From Variovorax sp. (GTDB lineage Bacteria; Pseudomonadota; Gammaproteobacteria; Burkholderiales; Burkholderiaceae_C), in the NCBI GenBank assembly GCA_017744935.1, contig JAGIAI010000017.1:1-64000 (forward strand): a stretch of 64,000 bases of DNA, written 5' to 3'. Positions 47,729 through 57,400 of the stretch are shown here, in pieces (positions within the stretch are counted from its first letter, which is position 1; every line of letters starts with the position of its first letter). The notes under the pieces are model-generated. The model saw only the letters and a program-made list of their open reading frames with translations. It was not told the origin of the DNA and made no database searches. Made by a program: the position numbers and the translations under genes.

Positions 47729-48730
47729 ATGAGCTTCTTTGCGATCCTGTGCGCATTGCTGATCGAGCAGGTACGTCCGCTGGCGTACCGCAATCCCGTC
47801 TATGCCGGGGTGCTCGCCTGGACGCGCTGGACCAGCCGCAACTTCGATGCAGGCAAACCGCACCATGGCTGGGTGGCCTGGTCGCTTGCGGTGTTCGTCC
47901 CGACCGTGCTCGCGCTGACTGTTCATTGGCTCCTGGTCCTGACGCTGGGATTGCCTTTCGCCGTGCTCGGGAGCATCGCGATCCTCTACGTCACGCTCGG
48001 CTTCCGCCAGTTCAGTCATCACTTCACCGGCATCCGCGACGCGCTTGACGAAGGCGATGAAGCGCTCGCCCGATCGCTGCTTGCGCACTGGCAGCACGTG
48101 GATGCCATCAATCTGCCGCGAAGCGAAATCGTGCGGCACGTGATCGAGCATTCGGTCATTGCCGCTCATCGCCATGTGTTCGGCGTGCTGGCGTGGTTTT
48201 CCATTCTCGCGGCGGTGGGCCTTGGGCCGGCTGGCGCCGTCTTCTACCGGATGAGCGAATTCGTCGCGCGTTACTGGGTGCACAAGAACGGCGCGTCGAC
48301 GCAGCCGTCGAGCATCTGGGTCCAGCAAGCGGCGGAGCGCGCCTGGGCAGTGATCGACTGGTTGCCCGCACGCATCACGGCGCTGGGCTTCGCGGTTGTC
48401 GGCAGCTTCGAAGAGGCGATCGACTGCTGGCGCAACGACGCGCGCCGCTTCCCGAATGAAAACGACGGCGTGATCCTCGCTGCGACTTCCGGTGCAGTGA
48501 ACGTCCGGCTCGGCGGAGGCACCTTGCGCGCCGTCCCGGCAACGGATCCGCTGTCGCGCGCTCAGGCCGGCGATTCATTTGGTGACGGGCGCGAAGCCGA
48601 CAGTGGCAGCACGCCCGGGCGCGAGCCCGAGCCGGCGCATCTTCGCAGCGTGGTCGGCCTGGTATGGCGTTCCGTCGTGATGTGGATGGTCCTGCTGGCG
48701 CTCCTGACCCTCGCTCGGCTCCTGGGCTGA
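47729..48730 (+). CDS. CobD/CbiB-family membrane protein
   Basis: A 333-residue membrane protein with helices at about 50-90, 150-175 and 312-330 and the phrases WTRWTSRNFDAGKPHHGWVA and FEEAIDCWRNDARRFPNEND. It belongs to the CbiB/CobD-like group that in betaproteobacteria often lies outside cobalamin operons. Participation in cobalamin synthesis is doubtful, since no other cob gene is here. It precedes hisC by 18 bases. Confidence 0.8.
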   Translation: MSFFAILCALLIEQVRPLAYRNPVYAGVLAWTRWTSRNFDAGKPHHGWVAWSLAVFVPTVLALTVHWLLVLTLGLPFAVLGSIAILYVTLGFRQFSHHFTGIRDALDEGDEALARSLLAHWQHVDAINLPRSEIVRHVIEHSVIAAHRHVFGVLAWFSILAAVGLGPAGAVFYRMSEFVARYWVHKNGASTQPSSIWVQQAAERAWAVIDWLPARITALGFAVVGSFEEAIDCWRNDARRFPNENDGVILAATSGAVNVRLGGGTLRAVPATDPLSRAQAGDSFGDGREADSGSTPGREPEPAHLRSVVGLVWRSVVMWMVLLALLTLARLLG

Positions 48731-48748
48731 GTCAACCGGGGTAGCGCC

Positions 48749-49831
48749 GTGTCGAACGTTCCCAGTTTCTGGAGCCCGCGCATCGCGGCGCTCGAACCCT
48801 ATGTGCCGGGCGAACAGCCGCGTATCGCGAACCTGATCAAGCTCAACACCAACGAGAACCCGTACCCGCCGTCGCCCGAAGCCATCGATGCCATCCGCCG
48901 CGCGGCCGAGAGCAGGCTTGAGCTCTATCCCGATCCCGAATCCCTGGTGCTGCGTGAAGCGATTGCGACACGCTACGGGCTCGAACCCACACATGTCTTT
49001 GTCGGAAATGGCTCGGATGAGGTCCTGGCGCATGCCTTCTTCGCCTTTTTCCAGCAGGCCGAACCGCTGCTAATCCCGGACGTCACCTACAGCTTCTACC
49101 GCGTCTATGCGCAGCTCTACGGAATCGCCTGCGAGCTGCAGCCTGTCGATGAGGGGCTTCGGATCGACGATCGCGCACTGGCCACGCGTGCGTCCCGAGG
49201 CTGCGCTGGCATCGTCATCGCCAATCCGAACGCGCCGACCGGCACCGGGTTGCCACTGCCGCGCATCGAGGCACTGCTGAAAGCGTCACCAAACCGCGTG
49301 GTCCTCGTTGACGAGGCTTACGTCGATTTCGGCGGTGAGAGCGCGATCCCGCTGATTGCCCGATACCCGAACCTGCTCGTCGTGCAGACCCTCTCGAAGT
49401 CGCGCTCCCTTGCCGGCCTGCGCGTGGGCTTCGCCTGCGGGCAGCCACATCTCATCGACGCCCTCCAGCGCGTGAAGAACAGCTTCAACTCTTATCCGCT
49501 GGACCGTCTCGCGGTCGCCGGCGCAGTGGCTGCAATCGAAGACGAGGTCTGGTTCGCGCGCACGTGCAGGGACGTCATCGACACCCGCGAGGGCCTTGCA
49601 CTGGAACTCGAAGACCTCGGCTTCGAAGTGCTGCCTTCGCAGGCCAACTTCCTGTTCGTGCGGCACCCCGGTCGCGATGCTGCCGGCCTGGCGGCCGCGT
49701 TGCGCGAACGGGCGATCCTCGTGCGGCATTTCCGGCAGCCGCGCATATCGCAGTACTTGCGCATCACGGTCGGGACACGCGATCAATGTGCGGCGCTCGT
49801 GACCGCGCTGTCCGACATCGTCGGCGCCTGA
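48749..49831 (+). CDS. hisC: Histidinol-phosphate aminotransferase
   Basis: A 360-residue class II PLP aminotransferase. [18 protein letters not shown] is the HisC signature, [11 protein letters not shown] binds PLP and [19 protein letters not shown] has the Schiff-base lysine Lys217. The start is GTG 48749. Because a CbiB-like gene lies upstream, the related threonine-phosphate decarboxylase CobD was considered; the N-terminal NTNENPY pattern favours HisC. Confidence 0.9.
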   Translation: MSNVPSFWSPRIAALEPYVPGEQPRIANLIKLNTNENPYPPSPEAIDAIRRAAESRLELYPDPESLVLREAIATRYGLEPTHVFVGNGSDEVLAHAFFAFFQQAEPLLIPDVTYSFYRVYAQLYGIACELQPVDEGLRIDDRALATRASRGCAGIVIANPNAPTGTGLPLPRIEALLKASPNRVVLVDEAYVDFGGESAIPLIARYPNLLVVQTLSKSRSLAGLRVGFACGQPHLIDALQRVKNSFNSYPLDRLAVAGAVAAIEDEVWFARTCRDVIDTREGLALELEDLGFEVLPSQANFLFVRHPGRDAAGLAAALRERAILVRHFRQPRISQYLRITVGTRDQCAALVTALSDIVGA

Positions 49832-49840
49832 GCGAACGCG

Positions 49841-50767
49841 CTAGTAGCGTGGCTGGCTGAGTTCGGCAAACAACTCGCCGTAGATCCGGTAGCGCGACGG
49901 ACTGATGGTGCCCGCCTCCACCTGCGCAATCACGCCGCAGCCGGGTTCGTGCAGGTGCGTGCAGTTGTAGAACTTGCACTCGGTCGCGTGCGCCGCGATA
50001 TCCGGCATCAGGCGCGCAAGGTGCATCGCTTCGATATGGTGGAGGCCGAACTCCTGGAAGCCCGGCGAATCGATCAGAGCCGTGTCGCTGGCCTTGTCCA
50101 TCCAGTACCAGGTGGTTGTCGTGGTCGTGTGCTTGCCGGAATTGAGCGCCTGGGAAATCTCGCCCGTCTGCGCCGAGGCGCCCGGTACTAGCTGATTGAT
50201 GAGCGTGCTCTTGCCCGCGCCGGACGGGCCGAGCACCAGCGTTGTCTTGCGGGTGAGCAGCCCGGTGAGCGCATCTCGGTCCGAGCCATCCGCTGCCTTG
50301 AGTGCCAGCGGCAACACTTGGTAGTTCATCTTCCGATAGGGCGCGAGCCGCTCCCAGGCCCGCGCGAAAGCGGTCGCAAGGTCACGTTTGTTGAGCGCGA
50401 TCACCGGCGTGATGTGCTCGGCCTCTGCCGCGATGAGCGCGCGAGAGAGTTGGCTCTCGGAGAACTCGGGTTCCGCGGCAATGAGGATCAGCACCTGGTC
50501 GAGATTGGCCGCGAACGACTTGGTGCGGATTTCGTCCTGCCGATAGAACAGGTTTTTGCGCGGAACGACCTTTTCAATGGTCCCTTCGTCTTCGCTCGCC
50601 TGCCATTGCACGCGGTCGCCGACCACCGCCTGGCTCTTCTTGCCACGTGGATGGCAGATGACTCGTTCGCCCTCAGGCGTCTCGACGATGCAATGGCGGC
50701 CGTGACTCGCAACGACAAGTCCCTCGCGCAGAGCGGCACTCGTCGTGCCGCCGCGATGCTTAGCCAA
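49841..50767 (-). CDS. rsgA: Ribosome small-subunit GTPase RsgA
   Basis: A 308-residue circularly permuted GTPase for late 30S maturation. The OB-fold is at the N-terminus. The G4 motif NKRDL precedes G1 LVLGPSGAGKSTLIN and G3 LIDSPGFQEFGLH, as the permutation requires. The C-terminal zinc site is CKFYNCTHLHEPGC. No ATG is available upstream of the conserved region; TTG 50767 is the best start, so the N-terminus is uncertain by several residues. Confidence 0.93.
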   Translation of the reverse strand: MAKHRGGTTSAALREGLVVASHGRHCIVETPEGERVICHPRGKKSQAVVGDRVQWQASEDEGTIEKVVPRKNLFYRQDEIRTKSFAANLDQVLILIAAEPEFSESQLSRALIAAEAEHITPVIALNKRDLATAFARAWERLAPYRKMNYQVLPLALKAADGSDRDALTGLLTRKTTLVLGPSGAGKSTLINQLVPGASAQTGEISQALNSGKHTTTTTTWYWMDKASDTALIDSPGFQEFGLHHIEAMHLARLMPDIAAHATECKFYNCTHLHEPGCGVIAQVEAGTISPSRYRIYGELFAELSQPRY

Positions 50768-50839
50768 GGAAGCACCCCGGCAAGCCAGCGGTGCCCTCGC
50801 GACCCGCGCCAGGAACCCCGCGGAACAGGCGGGTGAGCT

Positions 50840-51175
50840 TCATGCAATCAGCGCATCGGCCTGTGCCGCGCACTCGAAATCGGTCGCCGAGATGCCCGAC
50901 ACATCGTGCGTGTTGAAGCGCACCACGCAGCGGTTGTAGTGCACCGACAGGTCCGGATGATGGTCTTGCCTATGCGCAATCAGCGCCAGTGCGTTCACGA
51001 AGGCGATGGTCTCGAAGTAGTTCGCGAAGGTGAATGTCTTCTCGATCGCGACGTCCTTCCCATCGCCGGCGAGCTTCCAGCCGTCGAGTTTCGCGAGTCT
51101 CGCGACGATCTCCGTTGCGCTCATGGCGCGGCGCGGGTGTGACTTCCAGTCCTGGATCTTCAGCATGCTGCTCAT
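50840..51175 (-). CDS. phhB: 4a-hydroxytetrahydrobiopterin dehydratase
   Basis: A 111-residue pterin-4a-carbinolamine dehydratase. The active-site histidines are in IAHRQDHHPDLSVHYNRC, and GISATDFECAAQADAL closes the fold. It recycles the pterin cofactor of phenylalanine hydroxylase. It lies between the M48 protease and rsgA, all minus strand. The start may be ATG 51175 or 51166. Confidence 0.94.
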   Translation of the reverse strand: MSSMLKIQDWKSHPRRAMSATEIVARLAKLDGWKLAGDGKDVAIEKTFTFANYFETIAFVNALALIAHRQDHHPDLSVHYNRCVVRFNTHDVSGISATDFECAAQADALIA

Positions 51176-51188
51176 GGTCGGCTCCCTA

Positions 51189-52460
51189 TCAGGCCGCGGC
51201 CATGCGCGCGAGGCGCTCGGACGCTGGCGGGTGCGAGTAATAGAACTTGACGAACACCGGATCGGGCGTGAGCGTCGAAGCGTTGTCCTTGTAGAGCTTG
51301 AGCAGTGCGGCGGAGAGATCCTTTCCGCTCGTCTGCGCGATGGCGTAGGCGTCCGCCTCGAACTCGTGCTTGCGCGAGATCAACACCGGCAGCGGCGCGA
51401 CGAAGAAGCCGAACACCGGCACCGCCAGCATGAACAGAAGAATCGCGAGCGCGTCGTTGGGCGCCGAGAGGTTTGGCTGCACGCCGAGCCCTGTGTAGAA
51501 CCAGGTGTGGCTCGAAAGCCAACCCAGCAACGCGAAGCCCGCAAGACTCAGCGCGAACATGGCGACCATGCGCTTGACCACGTGCCGGTGCTTGAAATGG
51601 CCGAGCTCATGCGCCAGCACCGCTTCGATCTCGCCGGCGTTCAGCTGGCGCAGCAGCGTGTCGTAGAACACCACGCGCTTGCTGGCCCCGAACCCGGTGA
51701 AGTAAGCATTGGCATGCGCGCTGCGCGTGCTGCCGTCCATCACGAACAGGCCCTTGGCCGAGAAGCCGCACCGCTGCATGAGCGCGTTCACGCGGGTCTT
51801 CAGGGCTGCGTCGTCCAACGGCTGGAACTTGTTGAAGAGCGGCGCGATGAAGGTCGGATAGACCAGCATCAGCAAGAGATTGAAGCCCATCCAGACGCCC
51901 CACGCCCACAGCCACCACAACGCGCCGACGGCATGCATGAGCCAGAGAATCAGCGCGGCGAGCGGCAGGCCGATCGCGGTGCCGAGCAGGATGCCCTTGA
52001 AGGCATCCTTGATCCATAGGCGCCAGGTCATCTTGTTGAAACCGAAGCGCTCCTCGAGCACGAAGGTCTGCCACAGCGTGAAAGGCAGTTCGAGGATGCC
52101 GCCGATCAGCGCGAATGCACCGAACAGGGCGAGCTGCTGCCACATCCCGCCGCCCAATGCAGTGAGGAGCAGGTTGTTGAGGAGATCCAGTCCGCCGAGC
52201 AGCGTCCATCCGAGCAGGATCGCGGCGCTCCAGGCCATTTCGATGACGCCGAGCCGTGTCTTGGCGATCGTGTAGTCGGCAGCCTTCTGGTGCGCGTCGA
52301 GCGTGATTGCCTTCTGGAAAGCAGCTGGCACAGCCTGGCGATGGCGGGCCACATGCCGGACTTGCCGCGTTGCAAGCCAGAACTTCACGACCAGCCCGGC
52401 GACCAGCGCAAGGGCGAAAGCCAGTGTGGTGGCGAGAGACGCAGGCATGGAGGTCGGCAT
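51189..52460 (-). CDS. M48 family membrane zinc metalloprotease (Ste24-like)
   Basis: A 423-residue CAAX-protease-1-type enzyme with about six membrane helices. The zinc motif is [13 protein letters not shown] and the third ligand region is [13 protein letters not shown]. Bacterial relatives act in membrane protein quality control. The start ATG 52460 is used; ATG 52448 is four codons later. Confidence 0.92.
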   Translation of the reverse strand: MPTSMPASLATTLAFALALVAGLVVKFWLATRQVRHVARHRQAVPAAFQKAITLDAHQKAADYTIAKTRLGVIEMAWSAAILLGWTLLGGLDLLNNLLLTALGGGMWQQLALFGAFALIGGILELPFTLWQTFVLEERFGFNKMTWRLWIKDAFKGILLGTAIGLPLAALILWLMHAVGALWWLWAWGVWMGFNLLLMLVYPTFIAPLFNKFQPLDDAALKTRVNALMQRCGFSAKGLFVMDGSTRSAHANAYFTGFGASKRVVFYDTLLRQLNAGEIEAVLAHELGHFKHRHVVKRMVAMFALSLAGFALLGWLSSHTWFYTGLGVQPNLSAPNDALAILLFMLAVPVFGFFVAPLPVLISRKHEFEADAYAIAQTSGKDLSAALLKLYKDNASTLTPDPVFVKFYYSHPPASERLARMAAA

Positions 52461-52537
52461 GGCGGCCGAGTTTAGCCCGCAGCCCTTCGGCCGTGGGCAG
52501 CCCGCCCGACGGCAGGGCCATCGACGACAATCGCCCG

Positions 52538-53128
52538 ATGCCCGAATCCATCGAAACGACCGCACCGCCGGTCACGCTCGGCAGGAGCGACCAGAACCTT
52601 GTCTGGCTGGACTGCGAAATGAGCGGCCTCGACCCCGAGAAAGAACGCCTCCTCGAAATCGCCGTGGTCGTGACTGGCCCCAATCTGACGCCCCGTATCG
52701 ACGGGCCCGTTCTCGTGATCCATCAGAGCGATGCGGTCCTCGACGGAATGGACGCCTGGAACAAGGGCACGCATGGTCGCAGCGGCCTGATCGACAAGGT
52801 CAAGACCTCGACGATCGACGAAGTGGAAGCCGAGCGGCAACTGCTGGAATTCATCGCGCGCTACATCCCCAAGAGCGGTTCGCCGATGTGCGGGAACACC
52901 ATTGGCCAAGACCGCCGGTTCCTCGTGAAGTACATGCCCAAGCTGGAAGCGTACTTCCACTACCGGAATCTCGATGTGAGCACGCTCAAGGAACTCGCCA
53001 AGCGCTGGAAGCCCGCGGCCTTCAACGCTTTCAAGAAGCAGCAGGCGCACACGGCGCTGGCCGACGTCCACGAATCGATCGATGAGCTGGAACACTACCG
53101 CGAGACCTTCCTTCGCATTCAGGATTAG
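52538..53128 (+). CDS. orn: Oligoribonuclease
   Basis: A 196-residue DEDD-type 3'-5' exoribonuclease for di- to penta-nucleotides, including pGp[21 protein letters not shown] carries the first DE pair, [16 protein letters not shown] the next D, and [18 protein letters not shown] the last H and D. Confidence 0.96.
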   Translation: MPESIETTAPPVTLGRSDQNLVWLDCEMSGLDPEKERLLEIAVVVTGPNLTPRIDGPVLVIHQSDAVLDGMDAWNKGTHGRSGLIDKVKTSTIDEVEAERQLLEFIARYIPKSGSPMCGNTIGQDRRFLVKYMPKLEAYFHYRNLDVSTLKELAKRWKPAAFNAFKKQQAHTALADVHESIDELEHYRETFLRIQD

Positions 53129-53145
53129 GTAAAAACCCGAAGGCA

Positions 53146-53154
53146 TGCGATAAT
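53146..53154 (+). promoter_or_regulatory. Probable extended -10 for the DEAD-box helicase gene
   Basis: TGCGATAAT (extended -10 type) lies 18 bases after the orn stop and about 200 bases before the helicase start, implying a long untranslated leader. Confidence 0.45.
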
Positions 53155-53317
53155 TGCAGGCTTCGCTGATTTGACATGCCAATCAAGCCAGCGATTCCTC
53201 CCGCATCTCCCTATCTTGCACATCGCGCCCGCTGAACATCAGCACATGGGGCCGCAACCTCGATGAATGTCGAAGTTGAAGTCGTTGGATGGTTGATGTT
53301 TTTTTGACCACCCGACG

Positions 53318-53340
53318 GAGCGCTACTCACGGTAGCGCTC
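53318..53340 (+). promoter_or_regulatory. Leader hairpin just ahead of the helicase start
   Basis: A perfect 9-base-pair stem GAGCGCTAC / GTAGCGCTC with a 5-base loop ends 16 bases before the helicase ATG, next to the weak ribosome site AAGAGA. It could modulate translation. A T-run (53299-53305) lies just upstream of it. Confidence 0.5.
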
Positions 53341-53356
53341 GCGTAAGAGACTCTTG

Positions 53357-55135
53357 ATGACTGACGCTTTTGAAGCGCAGCGCGACTTCGCGCCTGCGCA
53401 ATCCGACAGCTTTGCCGTTTCCGGCGAAGCCGCAACCATTTCCACCGTTCCCGAACTCGAAGCGCTCGACGCCGCCGAAGCGGATGCGCCCAAGGAGCCG
53501 AACGGCTTCATCAAGCTGGGCCTCGCGCCGCAGCTGGTCGCCGCGGTCGAAGACCTGGGCTTCACCCAGCCGACCGCCGTTCAGGAACAGGCCATCCCGC
53601 GCGCCATGACCATGAGCGGCAATGGCGAAGGCGCGACCCGCTTCGTCGACCTGATGGTGTCGAGCCAGACCGGCAGCGGCAAGACCGCGGCCTTCCTGCT
53701 GCCCGTTCTGCACACGCTGCTGCAGCGCCAGGCCGAAGCCGAAGAAGCTGCGAAGGCCGAGTTCCAGCGCCTCGCCGCCGAAGCCGCTGCCCGCGGCGAA
53801 GCGCCGCCGAAGAAGCCCAAGCGCAAGGACCCCACCAACAACCGCAACTTCAAGCCCGCCACGCCCGGCGCGCTGGTGCTGTGCCCGACGCGCGAACTCG
53901 CGCAGCAGGTGGCTCATGACGCGATCGATCTGGTCCGTCACTGCCGCGGCCTGCGCATTGCGAGCGTGGTCGGCGGCATGCCCTACCAACTGCAGATCCA
54001 GCGCCTCCAGAACGCCGACCTCGTGGTCGCGACGCCGGGCCGTCTGCTCGACCTCCAGCGTTCGATGCAGATCAAGCTCGAACAGGTCAAGTTCCTCGTC
54101 GTCGACGAGGCCGACCGTATGCTCGACCTCGGCTTCTCCGACGATCTGGCCGAAATCAACCAGCTCACCATCGAGCGCCAGCAGACCATGATGTTCAGCG
54201 CGACCTTCGCGCCGCGCATCCAGCAGCTCGCGACCCGCGTGATGCGCGAGCCGCAGCGCGTCACTATCGCCAGCCCGCAAGAGAAGCACGCCAACATCAA
54301 GCAGGTTCTCTTCTGGGCCGACAACACCCAGCACAAGCGCAAGCTGCTGGACCACTGGCTGCGTGATACCACCATCAACCAGGCGATCGTCTTCGCGAGC
54401 ACGCAGATCGAATGCGACGGGCTCGCCAACGACCTGCAACAAGACGGCTTCAGCGCCGTCGCGCTGCACGGCGCGCTGAGCCAGGGCCTGCGCAACCGCC
54501 GGCTCATGGCGCTGCGCAACGGCCAGGTCCAGATCCTCGTAGCCACCGACGTGGCGGCGCGCGGCATCGACGTGCCGACCATCACGCACGTCTTCAACTT
54601 CGGCCTGCCGATGAAGGCCGAGGACTACACCCACCGCATCGGCCGCACCGGCCGGGCAGGGCGCGACGGTCTTGCCGTGACCTTTGCCGAGTTCCGCGAT
54701 CGCCGCCGGATCTTCGACATCGAGCAGTACAGCCGCCAGCAGTTCAAGTCGGAGGTGATTCCGGGCCTCGAGCCGCAGCAGCGCCCGCCGCGTCCGCAGG
54801 GCGATTTCGGCGGTCGCGGCCGCAGCGACGGTCATTCGCGTGACCGCAAGTTCGGTAACGGCGGGCATCGCGGTGGCTATGCCGGCGCTAGCGGCTTCAA
54901 TGACCGCAATTCGCGCGGCCCGAACAACGCCGGCTTCGGCGGCGGACGTGACAACGAAGGCTATGGCCGCAAGTCGGGCTGGGGCGAAAGCGCGCCGCGC
55001 GGCTACGCAAACGGCAACACTGCAGGCGCTCCTCGCCGCGACGGTTTTGCGCCGCGCGGCCACGCCGGTGCTGGTGCCGGCAAGGCTTTCGTGCCGCGCG
55101 ACGGCCAGAAGCGGGGCTTCAAGCCGAGCCGCTGA
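53357..55135 (+). CDS. DEAD-box ATP-dependent RNA helicase (RhlE-like)
   Basis: A 592-residue helicase. The Q motif is FTQPTAVQEQAIP, motif I is SSQTGSGKTAAFLLP, motif II is VDEADRMLDLGF, motif III is FSATF and motif VI is HRIGRTGRAGRDG. A 60-residue insert rich in Ala/Glu/Lys sits after motif I. The C-terminal 120 residues are Gly/Arg/Asn-rich, an RNA-binding tail. Such helicases unwind structured RNA in cold and in ribosome assembly. Confidence 0.94.
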   Translation: MTDAFEAQRDFAPAQSDSFAVSGEAATISTVPELEALDAAEADAPKEPNGFIKLGLAPQLVAAVEDLGFTQPTAVQEQAIPRAMTMSGNGEGATRFVDLMVSSQTGSGKTAAFLLPVLHTLLQRQAEAEEAAKAEFQRLAAEAAARGEAPPKKPKRKDPTNNRNFKPATPGALVLCPTRELAQQVAHDAIDLVRHCRGLRIASVVGGMPYQLQIQRLQNADLVVATPGRLLDLQRSMQIKLEQVKFLVVDEADRMLDLGFSDDLAEINQLTIERQQTMMFSATFAPRIQQLATRVMREPQRVTIASPQEKHANIKQVLFWADNTQHKRKLLDHWLRDTTINQAIVFASTQIECDGLANDLQQDGFSAVALHGALSQGLRNRRLMALRNGQVQILVATDVAARGIDVPTITHVFNFGLPMKAEDYTHRIGRTGRAGRDGLAVTFAEFRDRRRIFDIEQYSRQQFKSEVIPGLEPQQRPPRPQGDFGGRGRSDGHSRDRKFGNGGHRGGYAGASGFNDRNSRGPNNAGFGGGRDNEGYGRKSGWGESAPRGYANGNTAGAPRRDGFAPRGHAGAGAGKAFVPRDGQKRGFKPSR

Positions 55136-55158
55136 CGCGTTCCGTTACTCAAACCAGA

Positions 55159-55190
55159 AGCCCGCGCTTGCAGAAAGCGCGGGCTTTTTT
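55159..55190 (+). terminator. Intrinsic terminator after the helicase gene
   Basis: An 11-base-pair stem AGCCCGCGCTT / AAGCGCGGGCT with a 5-base loop and a T6 tail, 23 bases after the stop. Confidence 0.92.
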
Positions 55191-55335
55191 ATTGCCGCCG
55201 ACCTATCGGAAACGCGAACAGAGGGTCTAAATTGATTGACTCCTGAACAGTTGAAAAGTAATGTATTGAGGCATCAAGTCCTCCGGAAGCGCCTTTGCAG
55301 CCGGTTTGTCCACCTCATCTTTCTTCTGTTGCCCT

Positions 55336-56409
55336 ATGAAAATCGCGATTCTTGGTGGTGGTCACGGCGCCTATGCGGCCGCCGCCGACCTGTCTGAAGC
55401 CGGACATGAAGTGCGCCTCTGGCGTCGTGATGCAGCGGCGCTGGAGCCCGTCATCCGCACCGGCTCCATCGCGCTGAAAGACGCCGCCGGCTCGCGCGAC
55501 GTCAAGATCGCGCTCGCCACGCCCGACATCGGTGCGGCGATGAACGATGCCGAACTCATCGTGCTCCCGACGCCTGCCATCGCCCAGGACGACATCGCGC
55601 GCACCATGGCGCCGCATCTGGTCGACGGGCAGGTCGTCTTCCTGCCGCCCGGCACGTTCGGCAGCTATGTGATGGCGCGCATCGTGGCCGAATCGGGCAA
55701 CCACGCCGACGTTGCCTGGGCAGAGACTGGCACGCTGCCGTACCTCGCGCGCAAGCACGGCGAGCGCGAAGTCAACGTGACGATCCGCGCCATCCGCCTG
55801 CCGACTGGCGTCTATCCAGCGCGCAACGAGGAGGCGGCGATCGCGGTCATTCGCAAGGCGTATCCGTCGGTCCACGGCTGCGGCGATGCGCTCTCGGGCG
55901 CGTTGATGAACGCCGGCCCGATCATCCATCCGCCGCTGATGGTGATGAACGCTGCACCGCTCCAGCACTTCGAGCGCTGGGACATCCACAACGAAGGCAC
56001 GCAGCCCTCCGTGCGTGCGGTGACCGACAAGCTCGACCAGGAACGCATGGCGGTGCGCGAGGCGCTCGGCCACGGCGCTCCGCACTATCCGCTTGCAGAC
56101 CACTACAACAACGACCAGTGGATGTACGGCGATGCACACAAGCAGCTCGTGAAGTCGGGCGACTGGCGCGAGAACATCGACCTGCATTCGCATCGCTACA
56201 TCACCGAAGACACCCAGCTCGGCCTGGCCTTCCTGGCGTCGGCCGCGCGCTACGCCGGCGTCGACGCACCGATCGCGCATGGGCTGCTGGCGATCGTCGG
56301 CGGCTTCCTCGGTCGCGATCTGCGCAAGGGCCCGCGAACGCTCGAAACCCTCGGCCTCGACAAGCTGACGCCGGCAGAGCTGCGCAAGAGGCTGCACGAT
56401 GGCGCATGA
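55336..56409 (+). CDS. Octopine/nopaline (opine) dehydrogenase-family oxidoreductase
   Basis: A 357-residue NAD(P)-dependent enzyme. The N-terminal Rossmann motif is ILGGGHGAYAAAADLSEAG. The C-terminal opine-dehydrogenase domain contains NAGPIIHPPLMVMNAAPLQ and ITEDTQLGLAFLASAA. Family members oxidise secondary-amine dicarboxylates, but many bacterial ones have unknown substrates. The start ATG 55336 is preferred to an upstream alternative. It overlaps the next gene by 11 bases and starts a four-gene coupled run. Confidence 0.88.
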   Translation: MKIAILGGGHGAYAAAADLSEAGHEVRLWRRDAAALEPVIRTGSIALKDAAGSRDVKIALATPDIGAAMNDAELIVLPTPAIAQDDIARTMAPHLVDGQVVFLPPGTFGSYVMARIVAESGNHADVAWAETGTLPYLARKHGEREVNVTIRAIRLPTGVYPARNEEAAIAVIRKAYPSVHGCGDALSGALMNAGPIIHPPLMVMNAAPLQHFERWDIHNEGTQPSVRAVTDKLDQERMAVREALGHGAPHYPLADHYNNDQWMYGDAHKQLVKSGDWRENIDLHSHRYITEDTQLGLAFLASAARYAGVDAPIAHGLLAIVGGFLGRDLRKGPRTLETLGLDKLTPAELRKRLHDGA

Positions 56410-57400
56410 CAACCTGCCCCGATTTGCCGCAGTCGGCGCAGGCCGCATGGGGCGCGGCATTGCGATCGCCTTCGCCTATGCGGGCCATCGAATCTCGCTG
56501 ATCGACCTGCGCCCGCGCAGCGACGAAGCGTGGCAGAAACTGCGCGCCGAGGCGCAGGCGGAAATCACCGCCAGCCTCTCGGGCCTCTCGCAGCTTGGTT
56601 TGATCGATGCGGCACAGGTGCCGCCGATCGCATCGCGCGTCGAGTTCGTCAAGGCCGATGAAGCACCGGCGGCGCTGGCCGCAGCCGAGTTGCTTTTCGA
56701 GGGCGTCCCGGAAACGCTCGACGCCAAGCGCGAAGCGTTCGAGCACATCAACCGCCATTGCAGCGACGACGCGATCCTCACCTCCACCACCAGCAGCATC
56801 CTCGTGAGCGAACTCGCGGCGATGGTGCGGCGGCCAGAGCGTTTCCTCAATATGCACTGGCTCAACCCGGCCTATGTGATTCCGGTGGTCGAGCTGAGTT
56901 GCCATGCGGGCACCGATGCCGGCGTGCTCGCGCGCACCAAGTCCTTGATGGAAGCGATCGGCAAGCTGCCGGTGGTGTGCGGCCCGACACCGGGCTACAT
57001 CGTGCCGAGATTGCAGGCGCTCATCATGAACGAGGCCGCGCGCATGATCGAAGAAGGTGCAGCCACAGCGGAAGAAATCGACAAGGCCACGCGCTACGGC
57101 CTGGGACTGCGCTTCGCCGCGCTCGGCGTGGTCGAGTTCATCGACTTCGGGGGTTGCGACATCCTTCATCACGCGAGCCGCGAGATGTCGGGGTCGATCG
57201 ATCGCGCTCGCTACACCGCGCCTGCGATCGTTGATCGCATGGTCGAGGAAGGGCGGCTCGGCCTCAGGAGCGGCAGTGGCTTCTACGAATACGAAGGCCG
57301 CGACGTGCCGGCGTACCGGCGCGATGTGCTGTCGCGCACGCTCGGCATGCTGAAGCACGCAGGGCTGTGGAAGCCACCCGCGAGCAAAACGCAGTCATGA
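56399..57400 (+). CDS. 3-hydroxyacyl-CoA dehydrogenase-family protein
   Basis: A 333-residue protein with an N-terminal NAD fold (AAVGAGRMGRGIAIAFAYAG), the substrate-loop phrase LFEGVPETLDAKREAFEHI, the conserved FLNMHWLNPAYVIPVVEL region and a C-terminal helical domain (GPTPGYIVPRLQALIMNEAA). It resembles 3-hydroxybutyryl-CoA dehydrogenases and L-carnitine/gulonate dehydrogenase relatives. His142-type catalysis is suggested by NMHWLNP. Substrate unknown; the operon context suggests catabolism of a hydroxy acid. Confidence 0.88.
   Translation: MAHDNLPRFAAVGAGRMGRGIAIAFAYAGHRISLIDLRPRSDEAWQKLRAEAQAEITASLSGLSQLGLIDAAQVPPIASRVEFVKADEAPAALAAAELLFEGVPETLDAKREAFEHINRHCSDDAILTSTTSSILVSELAAMVRRPERFLNMHWLNPAYVIPVVELSCHAGTDAGVLARTKSLMEAIGKLPVVCGPTPGYIVPRLQALIMNEAARMIEEGAATAEEIDKATRYGLGLRFAALGVVEFIDFGGCDILHHASREMSGSIDRARYTAPAIVDRMVEEGRLGLRSGSGFYEYEGRDVPAYRRDVLSRTLGMLKHAGLWKPPASKTQS

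Noticed and set aside
48749-49831. Threonine-phosphate decarboxylase (CobD) instead of HisC
   Set aside because: The CbiB-like neighbour suggested it, but the [11 protein letters not shown] signature and overall pattern fit HisC, and no other cobalamin gene is present.
53327-55063. 578-codon open frame antisense to the DEAD-box helicase
   Set aside because: Composition artefact opposite a gene with all helicase motifs.
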